DNA of 64,000 bases, taken from the NCBI RefSeq assembly GCF_007786455.1, contig NZ_VNJK01000003.1, positions 62,001-126,000 on the forward strand, in the 5' to 3' direction. The DNA comes from Paenibacillus agilis. GTDB taxonomy: Bacteria; Bacillota; Bacilli; Paenibacillales; Paenibacillaceae. Below the pieces are notes generated by a model, which was not told the DNA's origin, did not search any database, and saw only the letters and a program-made list of their open reading frames with translations. Both the position numbers and the translations under genes were made by a program. Positions 34,917 to 42,947 of this stretch are shown here, one piece after another; positions within the stretch are counted from its first letter, which is position 1, and the number at the start of each line of letters is the position of its first letter.

Positions 34917-35504
34917 ATGAACAAGAATAAACAAAAGGTTATCGCTATCTTAACTGCACTAACATTCGTACTTCTCGCGGGCTGTACAGACAATAAGGCT
35001 GCAGAAACGCCTAAGACACCAGAGAAACAAGTGGAGACTCAAGCGCAGGGGAATCAAGCGACAACTGAAAATAACAAAGAAGAACAATTGCAAGATGGGC
35101 ATGAAAACGAAGCTGATCTTAAGACATTTATTAGCAAAGAAGGCGGATTCTCATTGGTTCAACCGGAAATGTGGAATGACAACGTGGCCCCGATTGAAGG
35201 AAAAAATGCTGAAATGAAAGCAGAGTGGGAAACTTCGTTCCATATTCTAGTAGACGGAAAAGTTGATAAGGAATCTAGTGCTTTGATGACGATCACGAAG
35301 ATGACAAAAGCAAACTATGAGGCGATGGCTAAAGAAGAAGGTCCGACGATGGGTGACAAATTGGGCGAGAACGATAAGTTTGTTTGGGTTATGACTACAC
35401 CACAAGCAAATCCTTACGAAGAGAAGTCCGATGAGTTCAAGAAATTCAACGACATGATGTTGGACTTCGAGTTTGTTAAGAAGAATTTCAAAATTAACAA
35501 CTAA
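34917..35504 (+). CDS. Small lipoprotein, tandem copy 1
   Basis: The 195-residue lipoprotein has AGGAGG before its ATG and lipobox LLAGC with Cys22. A Glu/Gln/Thr-rich linker (about 25-68) leads to a compact domain (about 70-195) with GGFSLVQPEMWND, WETSFHILVDGK, LMTITKMTK and FVWVMTTPQANPYEEKS. It resembles no enzyme I know; the GFSLxxPxxW start recalls PsbP/Mog1-like lipoprotein folds. The next gene encodes a paralog. Confidence 0.75.
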   Translation: MNKNKQKVIAILTALTFVLLAGCTDNKAAETPKTPEKQVETQAQGNQATTENNKEEQLQDGHENEADLKTFISKEGGFSLVQPEMWNDNVAPIEGKNAEMKAEWETSFHILVDGKVDKESSALMTITKMTKANYEAMAKEEGPTMGDKLGENDKFVWVMTTPQANPYEEKSDEFKKFNDMMLDFEFVKKNFKINN

Positions 35505-35824
35505 TTGCTATTATTGATCGGGTCTGGTACAATCAATTTTGCAAACATCGACATAATGCAAGTAGTTTCTGACTGCTTGTACCATATAAATTGGGGACAA
35601 CCCCCTTATAGCAGAAGCTCCTTCTTATGAAGTTCATAAGAAGGAGTTTTTGTATTCTCTGAATGGAATCCATTACTTAGCTAAAGATGTTCACCATTTG
35701 CACACGAACTTTTAATAGATCTGTTACAACTGATATCTATTGTGTTGATATAGTATTGTATATTAAATGGTACGATTATACGGATGTAAGAACCGAATGT
35801 GAAAGCTAAGGAGAACAAACAACA
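35505..35824. terminator. Intergenic region with terminator, no gene
   Basis: A terminator (CTCCTTCTTATGA / TCATAAGAAGGAG, then T run) lies at 35618-35651, with a small GGGG/CCCC hairpin just before it. The rest shows no gene. Confidence 0.7.
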
Positions 35825-36388
35825 ATGAACAACTTGAAACAGCTTAAATCAGTTATCGCTATCATAGCTGTGCTGACGCTCATACTCGTTACAGGCTGTA
35901 CGGATAATAAATCGGCCGAAGCCTCACAGATACAGGAGAATCTGTTGAAAGACAGTAGTCAAACGAGCCATGAGGAGCAGCCTGAAAATAAAGTCCAAAT
36001 TGAGACATTCACAAGTAAAGGAGGCGGCTTCTCTCTTAAGCAGCCTGAAAAGTGGAATGATCAAGTTGGTGCGATTGATGAAAAGGGTGATCCCATAGCA
36101 GGTACGGAGTGGGAAACCTCCTTCTATCTGTTAAAAGACGGTAAGCCAGATATAGACGCTGGATCTATCATGACGATAACAAAAATGACGCGAGCACAAT
36201 ACGATAGTATCGTAGCTGAAGAGGGGCCTTCGTCACAAAATATTCTGGGAGAAAGCAAAGAGTTTGTTTGGTTGATGACTACGCCTCAATCCAATCCTTA
36301 TGATGACAAGTCCGAAGAATATAAGAGATTTAACACGATGCTCGTAGATGCGGAATTTATTAAGATGCATTTTAAAGTAAATAACTGA
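35825..36388 (+). CDS. Small lipoprotein, tandem copy 2
   Basis: The 187-residue paralog of the preceding lipoprotein has lipobox LVTGC (Cys25), a shorter charged linker, and the same domain with GGFSLKQPEKWND, WETSFYLLKDGK, IMTITKMTR and FVWLMTTPQSNPYDDKS. Conservation is highest around the TTPQ(A/S)NPY segment, which may be functionally important. Its terminator (36435-36470) resembles that of copy 1, so the duplication included the 3' end. Confidence 0.75.
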   Translation: MNNLKQLKSVIAIIAVLTLILVTGCTDNKSAEASQIQENLLKDSSQTSHEEQPENKVQIETFTSKGGGFSLKQPEKWNDQVGAIDEKGDPIAGTEWETSFYLLKDGKPDIDAGSIMTITKMTRAQYDSIVAEEGPSSQNILGESKEFVWLMTTPQSNPYDDKSEEYKRFNTMLVDAEFIKMHFKVNN

Positions 36389-36434
36389 TTTGATCTCATT
36401 GACTCATTGGTGTAATCGAGTTCCTGCTGGAAAG

Positions 36435-36470
36435 CTCCTTTTTATGACTGCATAAGAAGGAGTTTTTTTA
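36435..36470 (+). terminator. Rho-independent terminator after lipoprotein copy 2
   Basis: CTCCTTTTTATG / CATAAGAAGGAG stem then TTTTTTT, similar to the terminator of copy 1. Confidence 0.8.
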
Positions 36471-36622
36471 TTACTATTCTCGCTAGCATGCGACTAATGA
36501 GGAATTCGCTTCTATAGGATAAGAAAATAATAGTTTGAGTTTTATGGAAAACTGTTTATAGTTGACGGAGTAATAATATTCCAGTCTTATTCAATCCATC
36601 TACATGTGGAGGAGGGCTTTCA

Positions 36623-37438
36623 TTGATTCAATATCAGAACGAGCATGTAACGGTATTTCAAAGCGTGTTATATCAGACAACATCAACGGTCATCCAAACG
36701 AAGGACATGGTGCTCCTCATAGATCCGAACTGGCTTCCAAATGAAATAGACGAGATTAAGCATTTTGTAGATACAATTAAAGGTGAGCGAGATACATACC
36801 TACTATTTACGCATGGTGATTTTGATCATATTATTGGCTATCAAGCGTTTCCTGATGCAAAAGTAATCGGCAGTTTGGCGTTGGCTAACAGTTCAGAAAA
36901 AGAACAGAAGCTAGCAATGATCCGAGAGTTTGATAATAAGCATTATATTAGTAGAAATTATCCGATTGAATTTCCGAAGGTTGATGTAGGTATCGACAAA
37001 GATGGGCAGCAACTATGTGTTGGAGACACTACATTGACGTTCTATCTAGCTCCAGGGCATACGGAAGATGGAGTTATCAGCGTTATCGAGCCGTTAGGGA
37101 TTATGATTGCTGGAGACTATTTATCTAATTTTGAGCTGCCGTTTATTTATCAGAGCGCGAAGGCCTATAAGCAAACGATGGAGAAGGCAGAACGCATTTT
37201 TGCTGAGCATCCGATTGAGCTGCTCGTGCCAGGACACGGACAAGTCACTACCGATTCCATCGAAATGAAGCGGCGCTTGGATGTGGCAGCGGATTACTTA
37301 GAACGCTTATGTGAAGCTGTAGTTGCGAACGATGAACAAGCACTTGATTCCCTTTATAACGAGCATGCCTATTTGTCTTCTTTTACGAAATACTGCCACG
37401 AGGAAAATATAAATATCATTAAACGTGAATACATGTAA
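36623..37438 (+). CDS. MBL-fold metallo-hydrolase
   Basis: The 271-residue protein starts with TTG after GGAGGAGGG. The metallo-beta-lactamase motif reads THGDFDH (T-H-x-D-x-D-H with the first histidine pair modified to HGDFDH), followed by the later metal ligands in APGHTEDG, AGDYLS and the terminal PGHGQV. The C-terminal 60 residues are helical and may form a small cap. The family includes many hydrolases, for example thioesterase- or quorum-quencher-like enzymes; no specific substrate is evident. It is monocistronic, with the terminator starting at the stop codon. Confidence 0.82.
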   Translation: MIQYQNEHVTVFQSVLYQTTSTVIQTKDMVLLIDPNWLPNEIDEIKHFVDTIKGERDTYLLFTHGDFDHIIGYQAFPDAKVIGSLALANSSEKEQKLAMIREFDNKHYISRNYPIEFPKVDVGIDKDGQQLCVGDTTLTFYLAPGHTEDGVISVIEPLGIMIAGDYLSNFELPFIYQSAKAYKQTMEKAERIFAEHPIELLVPGHGQVTTDSIEMKRRLDVAADYLERLCEAVVANDEQALDSLYNEHAYLSSFTKYCHEENINIIKREYM

Positions 37439-37463
37439 AAAAGACACCGCGGGTGTCTTTTTT
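37437..37463 (+). terminator. Rho-independent terminator overlapping the stop codon
   Basis: AAAAGACACC / GGTGTCTTTT stem with a 3-base loop, T run included. Confidence 0.9.
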
Positions 37464-37480
37464 ACATGTATGTGACTTAA

Positions 37481-37690
37481 CTAATCTCTATTCACTCGCA
37501 AACCGTTCAATACAATGGCAAGGCTCTGTACAGCCTTGGTCAATTGGGCATCAGGGTTTTCCGAGTTGGCGCTCCAAAAGGCACTGTCCGTAAGCCCTCC
37601 ATGAAACATTCGTGCGAATGCTTCTCTTGCGGCGCTAACTAATTTGGCGCTCCAGGTTCGAAAGGCTTCTCGGCTGCTGGCTTTGTCGCT
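37481..37690 (-). pseudogene. Possible TetR-type regulator C-terminal remnant
   Basis: A minus-strand frame ends with a stretch (AREAFARMFHGGLTDSAFW, then QLTKAVQSLAIVLNGLRVNRD) that reads like the ligand-domain end of a TetR-family regulator, without any DNA-binding N-terminus. It directly adjoins the broken transporter on the other strand, a common pairing. The assignment is tentative. Confidence 0.3.
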
Positions 37691-37962
37691 AGAATGCCCA
37701 TATCGATGATGGGGATCGGCATCGTTACGATGCTGTCCCAACTGAGGGGTGAGTATTGGATCGCTGCGGGTGTTAGTGTTGACGCTCGCAGCTATAGGGA
37801 CCATATTTGGTACAGTCGACGTAGTAAGTGTAGCTTTTGTAGAGCAACAGGGAAACACGGTGGCTGCGAGCTTTGTGCTTTCTGTGTACCCAATAGGTTC
37901 TTGTTTGGCGGTGCTCTGAGCTCGCCCTACAATCGAGCTATGATGGGTTCAAGAGAAGGCTA
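37655..37962 (+). pseudogene. Major facilitator superfamily transporter, internally deleted remnant
   Basis: The first part (SAAGFVARMPISMMGIGIV) is the first membrane helix of an MFS exporter. After about 30 codons the frame shifts and jumps to text typical of the second half of the protein (AAIGTIFGTVDVVSVAFVEQQG, then VLSVYPIGSCLAVL). The middle roughly 200 residues and the C-terminus are missing, so it cannot be functional. Confidence 0.6.
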
Positions 37963-38288
37963 AAAACGGCAACCTATGGATGGAAATGATAATAACAATA
38001 AGCATGTGTGTTAAATTAGATTATTCAGATTTGTTCCATTTCATTTGTATCCATTTACATAATAGAAAAAAATAACATCTAGGCAAAAAAATTCAAGATG
38101 TTACTCATAGTCTACAGACTTTTTATTGAAAAATCATTATGATTAGCCTATCATACGACCTCCTTTTAAGCTTCGCTCTGTATATTAATAGAAGTAGTAT
38201 GACATGCCTTGGATTGAATAATTAATGCAATTCTATATCGGCCGGTAGTAATTGCAATAATTATATACAAACATGGAGGTTATGAATC
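37963..38288. other. AT-rich gene-free stretch
   Basis: No gene was seen. It precedes the C39-like gene and must hold its promoter; GGAGG lies 12 bases before that gene's ATG. Confidence 0.5.
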
Positions 38289-39023
38289 ATGAAGAAAGTA
38301 TGCGCTCTACTAATTGGATTTTCTTTAGTGCTTCCGCAGCTTGCTTTTGGCGCGGGAACCGGAGATAATCCTACTCCAACTCTCGACGTGCCTACTAAAG
38401 AACAAATACTAGAGAAACAACGCTCTAAAAAGTTAGAAGAGGAATACTCATCTAACATTAAAGCTAGAATGAGCAATAGTGTGGGACCTCTTGCGAATGG
38501 AGAGACGAGAACGATTTCTGTCACTCATTTCAAACAAGAAACCGGTTACTGGTGTGGCCCTGCTACGGTAAAGCAAGTTCTACACTTTCTAAATGGTTCT
38601 TCCAAAACTCAAGGTGACTATGCGAAAGAACTAGGAACAACAACTGCAGGAACTGATTTCTCCCTTATTGATGATATTCTTAATAAGCATATCAAAACAG
38701 GTCTTTACACGTATCAAACTTATGCAGCAGATCGATTCATCGCATGGCAATCTAGAATGATACTAAGTGTAGATTTTGAGAAACCAGCTGTACTTGATCT
38801 TAAAATAACTCCGAAAGAATTACCTAACTATACTCGCAATATTAGTGGGCATATTTTAAATGTATCTGGATATGATGCGAGAGACATGAATAAAGCCAAG
38901 ATTCGTTTAACGGATCCATTTGATGAAGGCGGAAGAGGTCAGACGATAGGTAATAAATGGTATGATATGAGTGGGGTATGGAAGGCTAATCAGGCTCATT
39001 TTAGAAAAGCAGCTATCGTGTAA
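38289..39023 (+). CDS. Secreted C39-like peptidase-domain protein
   Basis: The 244-residue protein has a signal peptide cleaved near AFG (about residue 20), a charged helical stretch (about 35-65), then a papain-fold domain of the C39-like type (about 75-240). The catalytic Cys sits in the QETGYWCGPATVKQV motif, and the His probably in SGHILNVSGYD, followed by an Asp/Asn in RLTDPFDE. Members cleave double-glycine leader peptides or other short peptides, but stand-alone secreted versions usually have no assigned substrate. The next gene starts 68 bases after its stop, so the two may form a unit. Confidence 0.78.
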   Translation: MKKVCALLIGFSLVLPQLAFGAGTGDNPTPTLDVPTKEQILEKQRSKKLEEEYSSNIKARMSNSVGPLANGETRTISVTHFKQETGYWCGPATVKQVLHFLNGSSKTQGDYAKELGTTTAGTDFSLIDDILNKHIKTGLYTYQTYAADRFIAWQSRMILSVDFEKPAVLDLKITPKELPNYTRNISGHILNVSGYDARDMNKAKIRLTDPFDEGGRGQTIGNKWYDMSGVWKANQAHFRKAAIV

Positions 39024-39090
39024 TTTTTTTGAGCTGAGAGAAGGGACTTCCTTTAACTCAGCTCAATATTTATTTTATAGAGGTGATGAA

Positions 39091-40323
39091 ATGTTATCCT
39101 CCAACAAGAATAAAGGTATACTTTTAATTGGTGTGCTTGCCGTTATACTCTTAATCATCATGTATCGAATGAATAGTATAGATACATCCCAGCATTCTCA
39201 AAATAACAATAATAGTTTACCTAGCAAAACGAAAACAACTGAAATGACGGATACACAATCATCTAGCAACGTTGAGCATAATTTAAAACACAAGATAGAT
39301 ACTTTATTTGTACAACACCAACTTCTAGAGAATAGTTCTACTGCTCCGAGTTACATAAACGACCAAACGATCGTATTTGATGTGGACCAGTATATTGATG
39401 AGAAAGGTACAAGCGTACATAATATTTTGAAATTTGATCGGGTCAAGAATAAGATAGAAAATATTTATCAATCCAAACCTAATATATCAATTGGTTCACT
39501 AGTTGGGATTAACAATGTTTTATACTGGGTGGAGTACCCCGTATATCTTGAAGCCGTAACTCCCTGGGAAATAAAGTACTATTCTTTAATTACTAATGAA
39601 AGAGGTACTTTGCGAAAAGGTGTAGGTGAGGATTTTATTAACCCACCGGTGCTTTTTGTAGAAAACAATCAGTTAAGTTGGATAGAGAAAAAAATTCATG
39701 AAAAAGTAGTAACTAGCGAGGCCATCATACACATTCCCGACTCGAATAAAAACGTAGTGGTAGGGGTAAGCCATCTCAATGAAAAGGACAAAAAGAAAAA
39801 GGATGGCCGGTTTATGCTGCACCATCGCCCTGTAGAAGAAGGGTTGTTAATAAACCAATCTGTATTTAAACGTGTCAATAATAAAACGGTTAAAAGCTTT
39901 GATTTGTATTTCTATCCATACAATAACAAAACTGCCCCAACAGTAATTTACCCAAACTCTGATGAAATTATTGATTTTACAGCTAATCAAGAGTGGTTAG
40001 TATTATGTACTTATGGAAAGGTGCAAGTTATCAACAGAAAAAGTGGACAATTACAATATGAGGTACTCGGAGAATCCAAAGAACTGACATTCGATACTCC
40101 ATTTATTAGAGGGGAATTTTTATATTATCGCTATTCAACAAGCCAAATATTCAAGTTGAATCTTGATAATGGAGATAAAGAAGAAGTTACCTCACCACGT
40201 AGTACTACTTCTAAAATCTTTAACTCTAACCAGTTTCTTGGATTTGCATATAACCAATCTGTCAATCCCAATAGCGATAATCGAGTGGAGTTCACAGTAA
40301 TTAATACCGAGGCTGTTGATTAG
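39091..40323 (+). CDS. Membrane-anchored extracellular protein, possibly a beta-propeller
   Basis: The protein has 410 residues from the ATG at 39091, chosen for AGAGGTGA 6 bases upstream. One N-terminal membrane helix (about 8-26) is followed by an Asn/Ser/Thr-rich linker and a long beta-rich region (about 75-400). This has repeated aromatic blade-like segments (ILKFDRVKNKIENIYQ, VLYWVEYPVYLE, QLSWIEKKIH, EFLYYRYSTSQIFKLNLDNGDKEEV), which suggest a TolB- or DUF5050-type propeller. The function is unknown. It follows the C39-like gene and may be a partner or receptor for it; this is positional inference only. Confidence 0.65.
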   Translation: MLSSNKNKGILLIGVLAVILLIIMYRMNSIDTSQHSQNNNNSLPSKTKTTEMTDTQSSSNVEHNLKHKIDTLFVQHQLLENSSTAPSYINDQTIVFDVDQYIDEKGTSVHNILKFDRVKNKIENIYQSKPNISIGSLVGINNVLYWVEYPVYLEAVTPWEIKYYSLITNERGTLRKGVGEDFINPPVLFVENNQLSWIEKKIHEKVVTSEAIIHIPDSNKNVVVGVSHLNEKDKKKKDGRFMLHHRPVEEGLLINQSVFKRVNNKTVKSFDLYFYPYNNKTAPTVIYPNSDEIIDFTANQEWLVLCTYGKVQVINRKSGQLQYEVLGESKELTFDTPFIRGEFLYYRYSTSQIFKLNLDNGDKEEVTSPRSTTSKIFNSNQFLGFAYNQSVNPNSDNRVEFTVINTEAVD

Positions 40324-40340
40324 CTGTATTATCCAAGCTA

Positions 40341-40372
40341 AAAGGACTGGTCTTACTGGAAAAACCAGTCCT
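40341..40372. terminator. Hairpin after the propeller-like gene
   Basis: AAGGACTGG pairs with CCAGTCCTT. No T run follows on the plus strand. Confidence 0.55.
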
Positions 40373-40385
40373 TGCACTAGTCACG

Positions 40386-40718
40386 CATGATTTTATAATT
40401 ACTTTAATTGAAGATTATGTTGCAGGAACTGTATGCCAGAAAGAATGCTCAGTCCCTTCTGAGTACGATCCTGTTTACGATAGCGTAATCTTGTTAAGAA
40501 ATATTAAAGTTGTTCTTACATGACTGAGTGATAAAGGAACTAAAAATCTGACAGATACTGAACAAAAGAATAAGTTGATAAATTTCATGCAGTCGCTTAA
40601 AATACTCTTTGATGATGTACAATTAGCTAAGCGGTATGAGGGCTATAAGAAATGGAATGAGGTTGGGCAGATAAGGGCTACGATAGCTGCATCCATATTT
40701 TTCATTCGCCTCCGTTAA
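40386..40718 (+). pseudogene. Decayed gene of unknown family with one internal stop
   Basis: A 111-codon frame reads as protein throughout (DYVAGTVCQKECSVPSEYDPV before the stop; TDTEQKNKLINFMQSLKIL and YEGYKKWNEVGQIRATIAAS after it) but contains a single TGA at 40521. No start codon with a ribosome-binding site was found. An 18-codon open frame follows at about 40752. It is the only content of note in the 760-base gap before the cold-shock gene. Confidence 0.4.
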
Positions 40719-40930
40719 ATTTCAGCAGGCAGTACGAATTATTTAAAACATGAATGGGGATAAAAATAAGGACACGGAGCTTCCAAATCAGCAGAGCCTA
40801 GAATGAATTACTTGATACATGAAAGCCTGATTGTTATGTTTCGTACAACTTGAACATGCTAAGAACATAAAAATTTACGATTTTGTTGTCTTTTATTTAA
40901 TTCCCAATTTCTATTTTCGCGGAGATGTGT

Positions 40931-41083
40931 TATGATAAGAATAATGAAATAGTGACCCAAACGAATTCACATAACGTAGAGGGCTATTGATACTTTAATA
41001 ACCTTGTACAGTATGTGGATTTTTATTTTTTGCATAAAGAATAAGAATGTCATATAACATTTAATTAAAGGTGGTAATTTTTA
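40931..41083 (+). promoter_or_regulatory. Long 5' leader of the cold-shock gene
   Basis: A TATGAT -10-like box at 40931-40936 would give a leader of about 140 bases, within which CACATA and TATGTG can pair over some 50 bases. Long structured leaders that control translation at low temperature are known for csp genes; the promoter call is tentative because no good -35 is seen. Confidence 0.45.
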
Positions 41084-41284
41084 ATGGAACAAGGTATCGT
41101 AAAATGGTTTAACGCAGAAAAAGGTTTCGGTTTCATCGAAGTTGAAGGCGGAAACGATGTATTCGTACACTTCAGCGCAATCACTGGCGACGGCTTCAAG
41201 TCTTTGGACGAAGGTCAACGCGTTGAGTTCAACATCGTACAAGGCAACCGTGGTCCACAAGCTGAGAACGTTGTTAAACTTTAA
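41084..41284 (+). CDS. cspA: Cold-shock protein
   Basis: This 66-residue OB-fold protein has both RNA-binding motifs, GFGFIEV (RNP1-like KGFGFI) and VFVHFSAI (RNP2). It acts as an RNA chaperone that melts structure at low temperature or in stationary phase. It is the standard length for the family. A ribosome-binding site (AAAGGTGG) lies 9 bases before the ATG, at the end of a long leader, and a strong terminator follows, so it is a single-gene unit. Codon use is that of a highly expressed gene (for example GGC and CGT in the core). Confidence 0.97.
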   Translation: MEQGIVKWFNAEKGFGFIEVEGGNDVFVHFSAITGDGFKSLDEGQRVEFNIVQGNRGPQAENVVKL

Positions 41285-41296
41285 TTTTTAAAGATG

Positions 41297-41333
41297 GAAA
41301 GGCTCTGAACTCAGGTTCAGGGCCTTTCTTTTT
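41297..41333 (+). terminator. Rho-independent terminator after the cold-shock gene
   Basis: GAAAGGCTCTGAAC / GTTCAGGGCCTTTC stem, then TTTTTATTT. Confidence 0.9.
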
Positions 41334-41406
41334 ATTTCCACTCCTCCTATTCACAAGGTAAAAACCTCATTTCTTCCGAATTGCGGCGTAGTGCTTGAAT
41401 CGTTGC

Positions 41407-41434
41407 ACCAACCTCACAGCAGACACATACAATA
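41407..41434 (+). promoter_or_regulatory. SigK-type late-sporulation promoter for tgl
   Basis: CATACAATA (41426-41434) fits the SigK -10 consensus CATANNNTA exactly, with the AC -35 dinucleotide 17 bases upstream (41407-41408). It ends 29 bases before the tgl start codon. B. subtilis tgl is a SigK-dependent gene. Confidence 0.7.
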
Positions 41435-41463
41435 GCCTAAATCAAAAATCATGGGGGATAACG

Positions 41464-42297
41464 ATGATTCTGATTCATGGTGTTAGTCCCGAGCAAATCC
41501 AGATGCTTCCTTTATCGGCCTTGGAGAGAAGTATACTGAGCAAAAAACAAAACAGCCCTGTCGTTTATCGTTACGAGTCACTTGGCGCTCTGAACTTTGA
41601 ATTGAAGACGAGAGCAAGTATTGTGGAGGCGGCCAAAGCCCTCAACGCAAGTGGTGTAGACTTCGCTGACTTCGATAAGTCGCGATGCAATGAGCAATTT
41701 TGGACTCGTATGGAAAATGGAGGATTCCAACTTAGAAGTGATGTGCTTCCTTCTGATGGGATCAACGATATATTTCGGAACGGAAAGCTTTACGCGTTCG
41801 AATGCTCGATGGCTATTGTGATGGTGCTATATAAGGCGATATTGGATGTGCTTCCGATGCAAACCTTTAATAGGCATTTTCAAAATTTAATTTTATATGG
41901 CTGGCATTATGATAAGGATTTACCGTTGCGGAAAGTAGAAAGTGGCCTAGAGGTGTACCCTGGGGACGTCCAATATTTTAAAAATCCGGACTACGATCCT
42001 GAAACACCGGAATGGCAGGGAGAAAATGTTGTCGTACTAGCCGATGACTTATATTTTGGGCACGGTATCGGAATTCGAACATCGCGGGGCATGATTGATG
42101 CCTTGAACGGTGCAAGACGCCCCTTTAGCCACACTTCAGCTTATCTCATGGATGAAGTCGTCATTTTGGAATATGAGCTGCTTCGTACGCTTCCACTAAG
42201 GGAAGAGCGCACAGGAACGGGTAATGGAGACGCGGTTATTGCTCAGATTGGTACGAGAACATATAGCTATAAGAATGGTAAGTTTGAGGTTGTATGA
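41464..42297 (+). CDS. tgl: Spore-coat protein-glutamine gamma-glutamyltransferase (transglutaminase)
   Basis: The protein has 277 residues from the ATG at 41464 (GGGGG upstream). It is close to B. subtilis Tgl (245 residues) in several blocks: FELKTRASIVEAAKAL, LYAFECSMAIVMVLYKA with catalytic Cys114 (Cys116 in B. subtilis), ILYGWHYDKDLP, and VQYFKNPDYDPETPEWQGENVVVLADDLYFGHGIGI holding the Glu and His of the active site. It cross-links spore-coat proteins through epsilon-(gamma-glutamyl)lysine bonds. The SigK-like promoter fits mother-cell expression. It is about 30 residues longer at the C-terminus than the B. subtilis enzyme. This gene is the strongest sign that the organism forms endospores. 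Confidence 0.93.
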   Translation: MILIHGVSPEQIQMLPLSALERSILSKKQNSPVVYRYESLGALNFELKTRASIVEAAKALNASGVDFADFDKSRCNEQFWTRMENGGFQLRSDVLPSDGINDIFRNGKLYAFECSMAIVMVLYKAILDVLPMQTFNRHFQNLILYGWHYDKDLPLRKVESGLEVYPGDVQYFKNPDYDPETPEWQGENVVVLADDLYFGHGIGIRTSRGMIDALNGARRPFSHTSAYLMDEVVILEYELLRTLPLREERTGTGNGDAVIAQIGTRTYSYKNGKFEVV

Positions 42298-42319
42298 GGT
42301 TAACTCATTATCATCTAGA

Positions 42320-42358
42320 CCTTCAAATCGTCATTGTGGCGTATTTGAAGGTTCTTTT
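42320..42358 (+). terminator. Rho-independent terminator after tgl
   Basis: ACCTTCAAAT / ATTTGAAGGT stem then TCTTTTATTTTT. Confidence 0.85.
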
Positions 42359-42443
42359 ATTTTTAGAAATAAAGGCAATTGTCCATCCCTTTCCCTCAAG
42401 CCAGTCATCTACTGTAGAAGTGGAAAGGAGAGGTGATTTAGCA

Positions 42444-42812
42444 ATGGTGAAATACTCGACGGGCATTTTACGCAAAGCACCAAGGACGAATTATGCGTTG
42501 GTAGATGTGGTAAATTTAAATACTCGCAATAGTCGAAGTATTACCGTTCAAGTATTTGATTGGTCGAACGGTAATCCTATTCCTTTAAAGCTGAGTCCTC
42601 GTATGAGAACAGGCAGGATTAGGGTAGGGCCTAATAAATCAGTGTATGTATACGCGGATGTTTCGAAAGTGAAGTTTAAATATGAGGTTCGTATCACACA
42701 GTCAGATGCTCGTGATCTAATTTCGAACGTAACAGGCGTTACAAGAGTTACGTTTGCACCACAGGCGGGAGATACTGTACTTCAGCATAATTTGGTGCGA
42801 ATCACATCATAG
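42444..42812 (+). CDS. Conserved beta-rich small protein, unknown function
   Basis: The protein has 122 residues from the ATG at 42444 (AGGAGAGGTGA upstream). No signal peptide or membrane helix. The sequence alternates short beta strands (TNYALVDVVNLNTRNSRSI, VQVFDWSNGNPIPL, KFKYEVRITQ) and ends QHNLVRITS, which looks like a single beta-sandwich. Similar proteins, as I recall, occur in Paenibacillus and Brevibacillus without a function. Its place just after tgl would fit a spore-associated protein, but it has its own ribosome-binding site and lies beyond a terminator, so this is weak. Confidence 0.7.
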   Translation: MVKYSTGILRKAPRTNYALVDVVNLNTRNSRSITVQVFDWSNGNPIPLKLSPRMRTGRIRVGPNKSVYVYADVSKVKFKYEVRITQSDARDLISNVTGVTRVTFAPQAGDTVLQHNLVRITS

Positions 42813-42886
42813 AAAGATTAGAATCAGTACCTAGCACGTGTTCTAATGTTAAGGTGCTTATTTCCGTGTAAGCGGTAATGTTCAAT

Positions 42887-42944
42887 AACAAACCAACCGC
42901 AGTATCGAGTAGTTTATGGCCTATTCTGCTGTGGTTGGTTTGTT
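42887..42944 (-). terminator. Terminator of the epoxide hydrolase gene
   Basis: Perfect AACAAACCAACC / GGTTGGTTTGTT outer stem with an inner GCAG/CTGC, immediately downstream of the leftward gene. Confidence 0.8.
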
Positions 42945-42947
42945 CCG

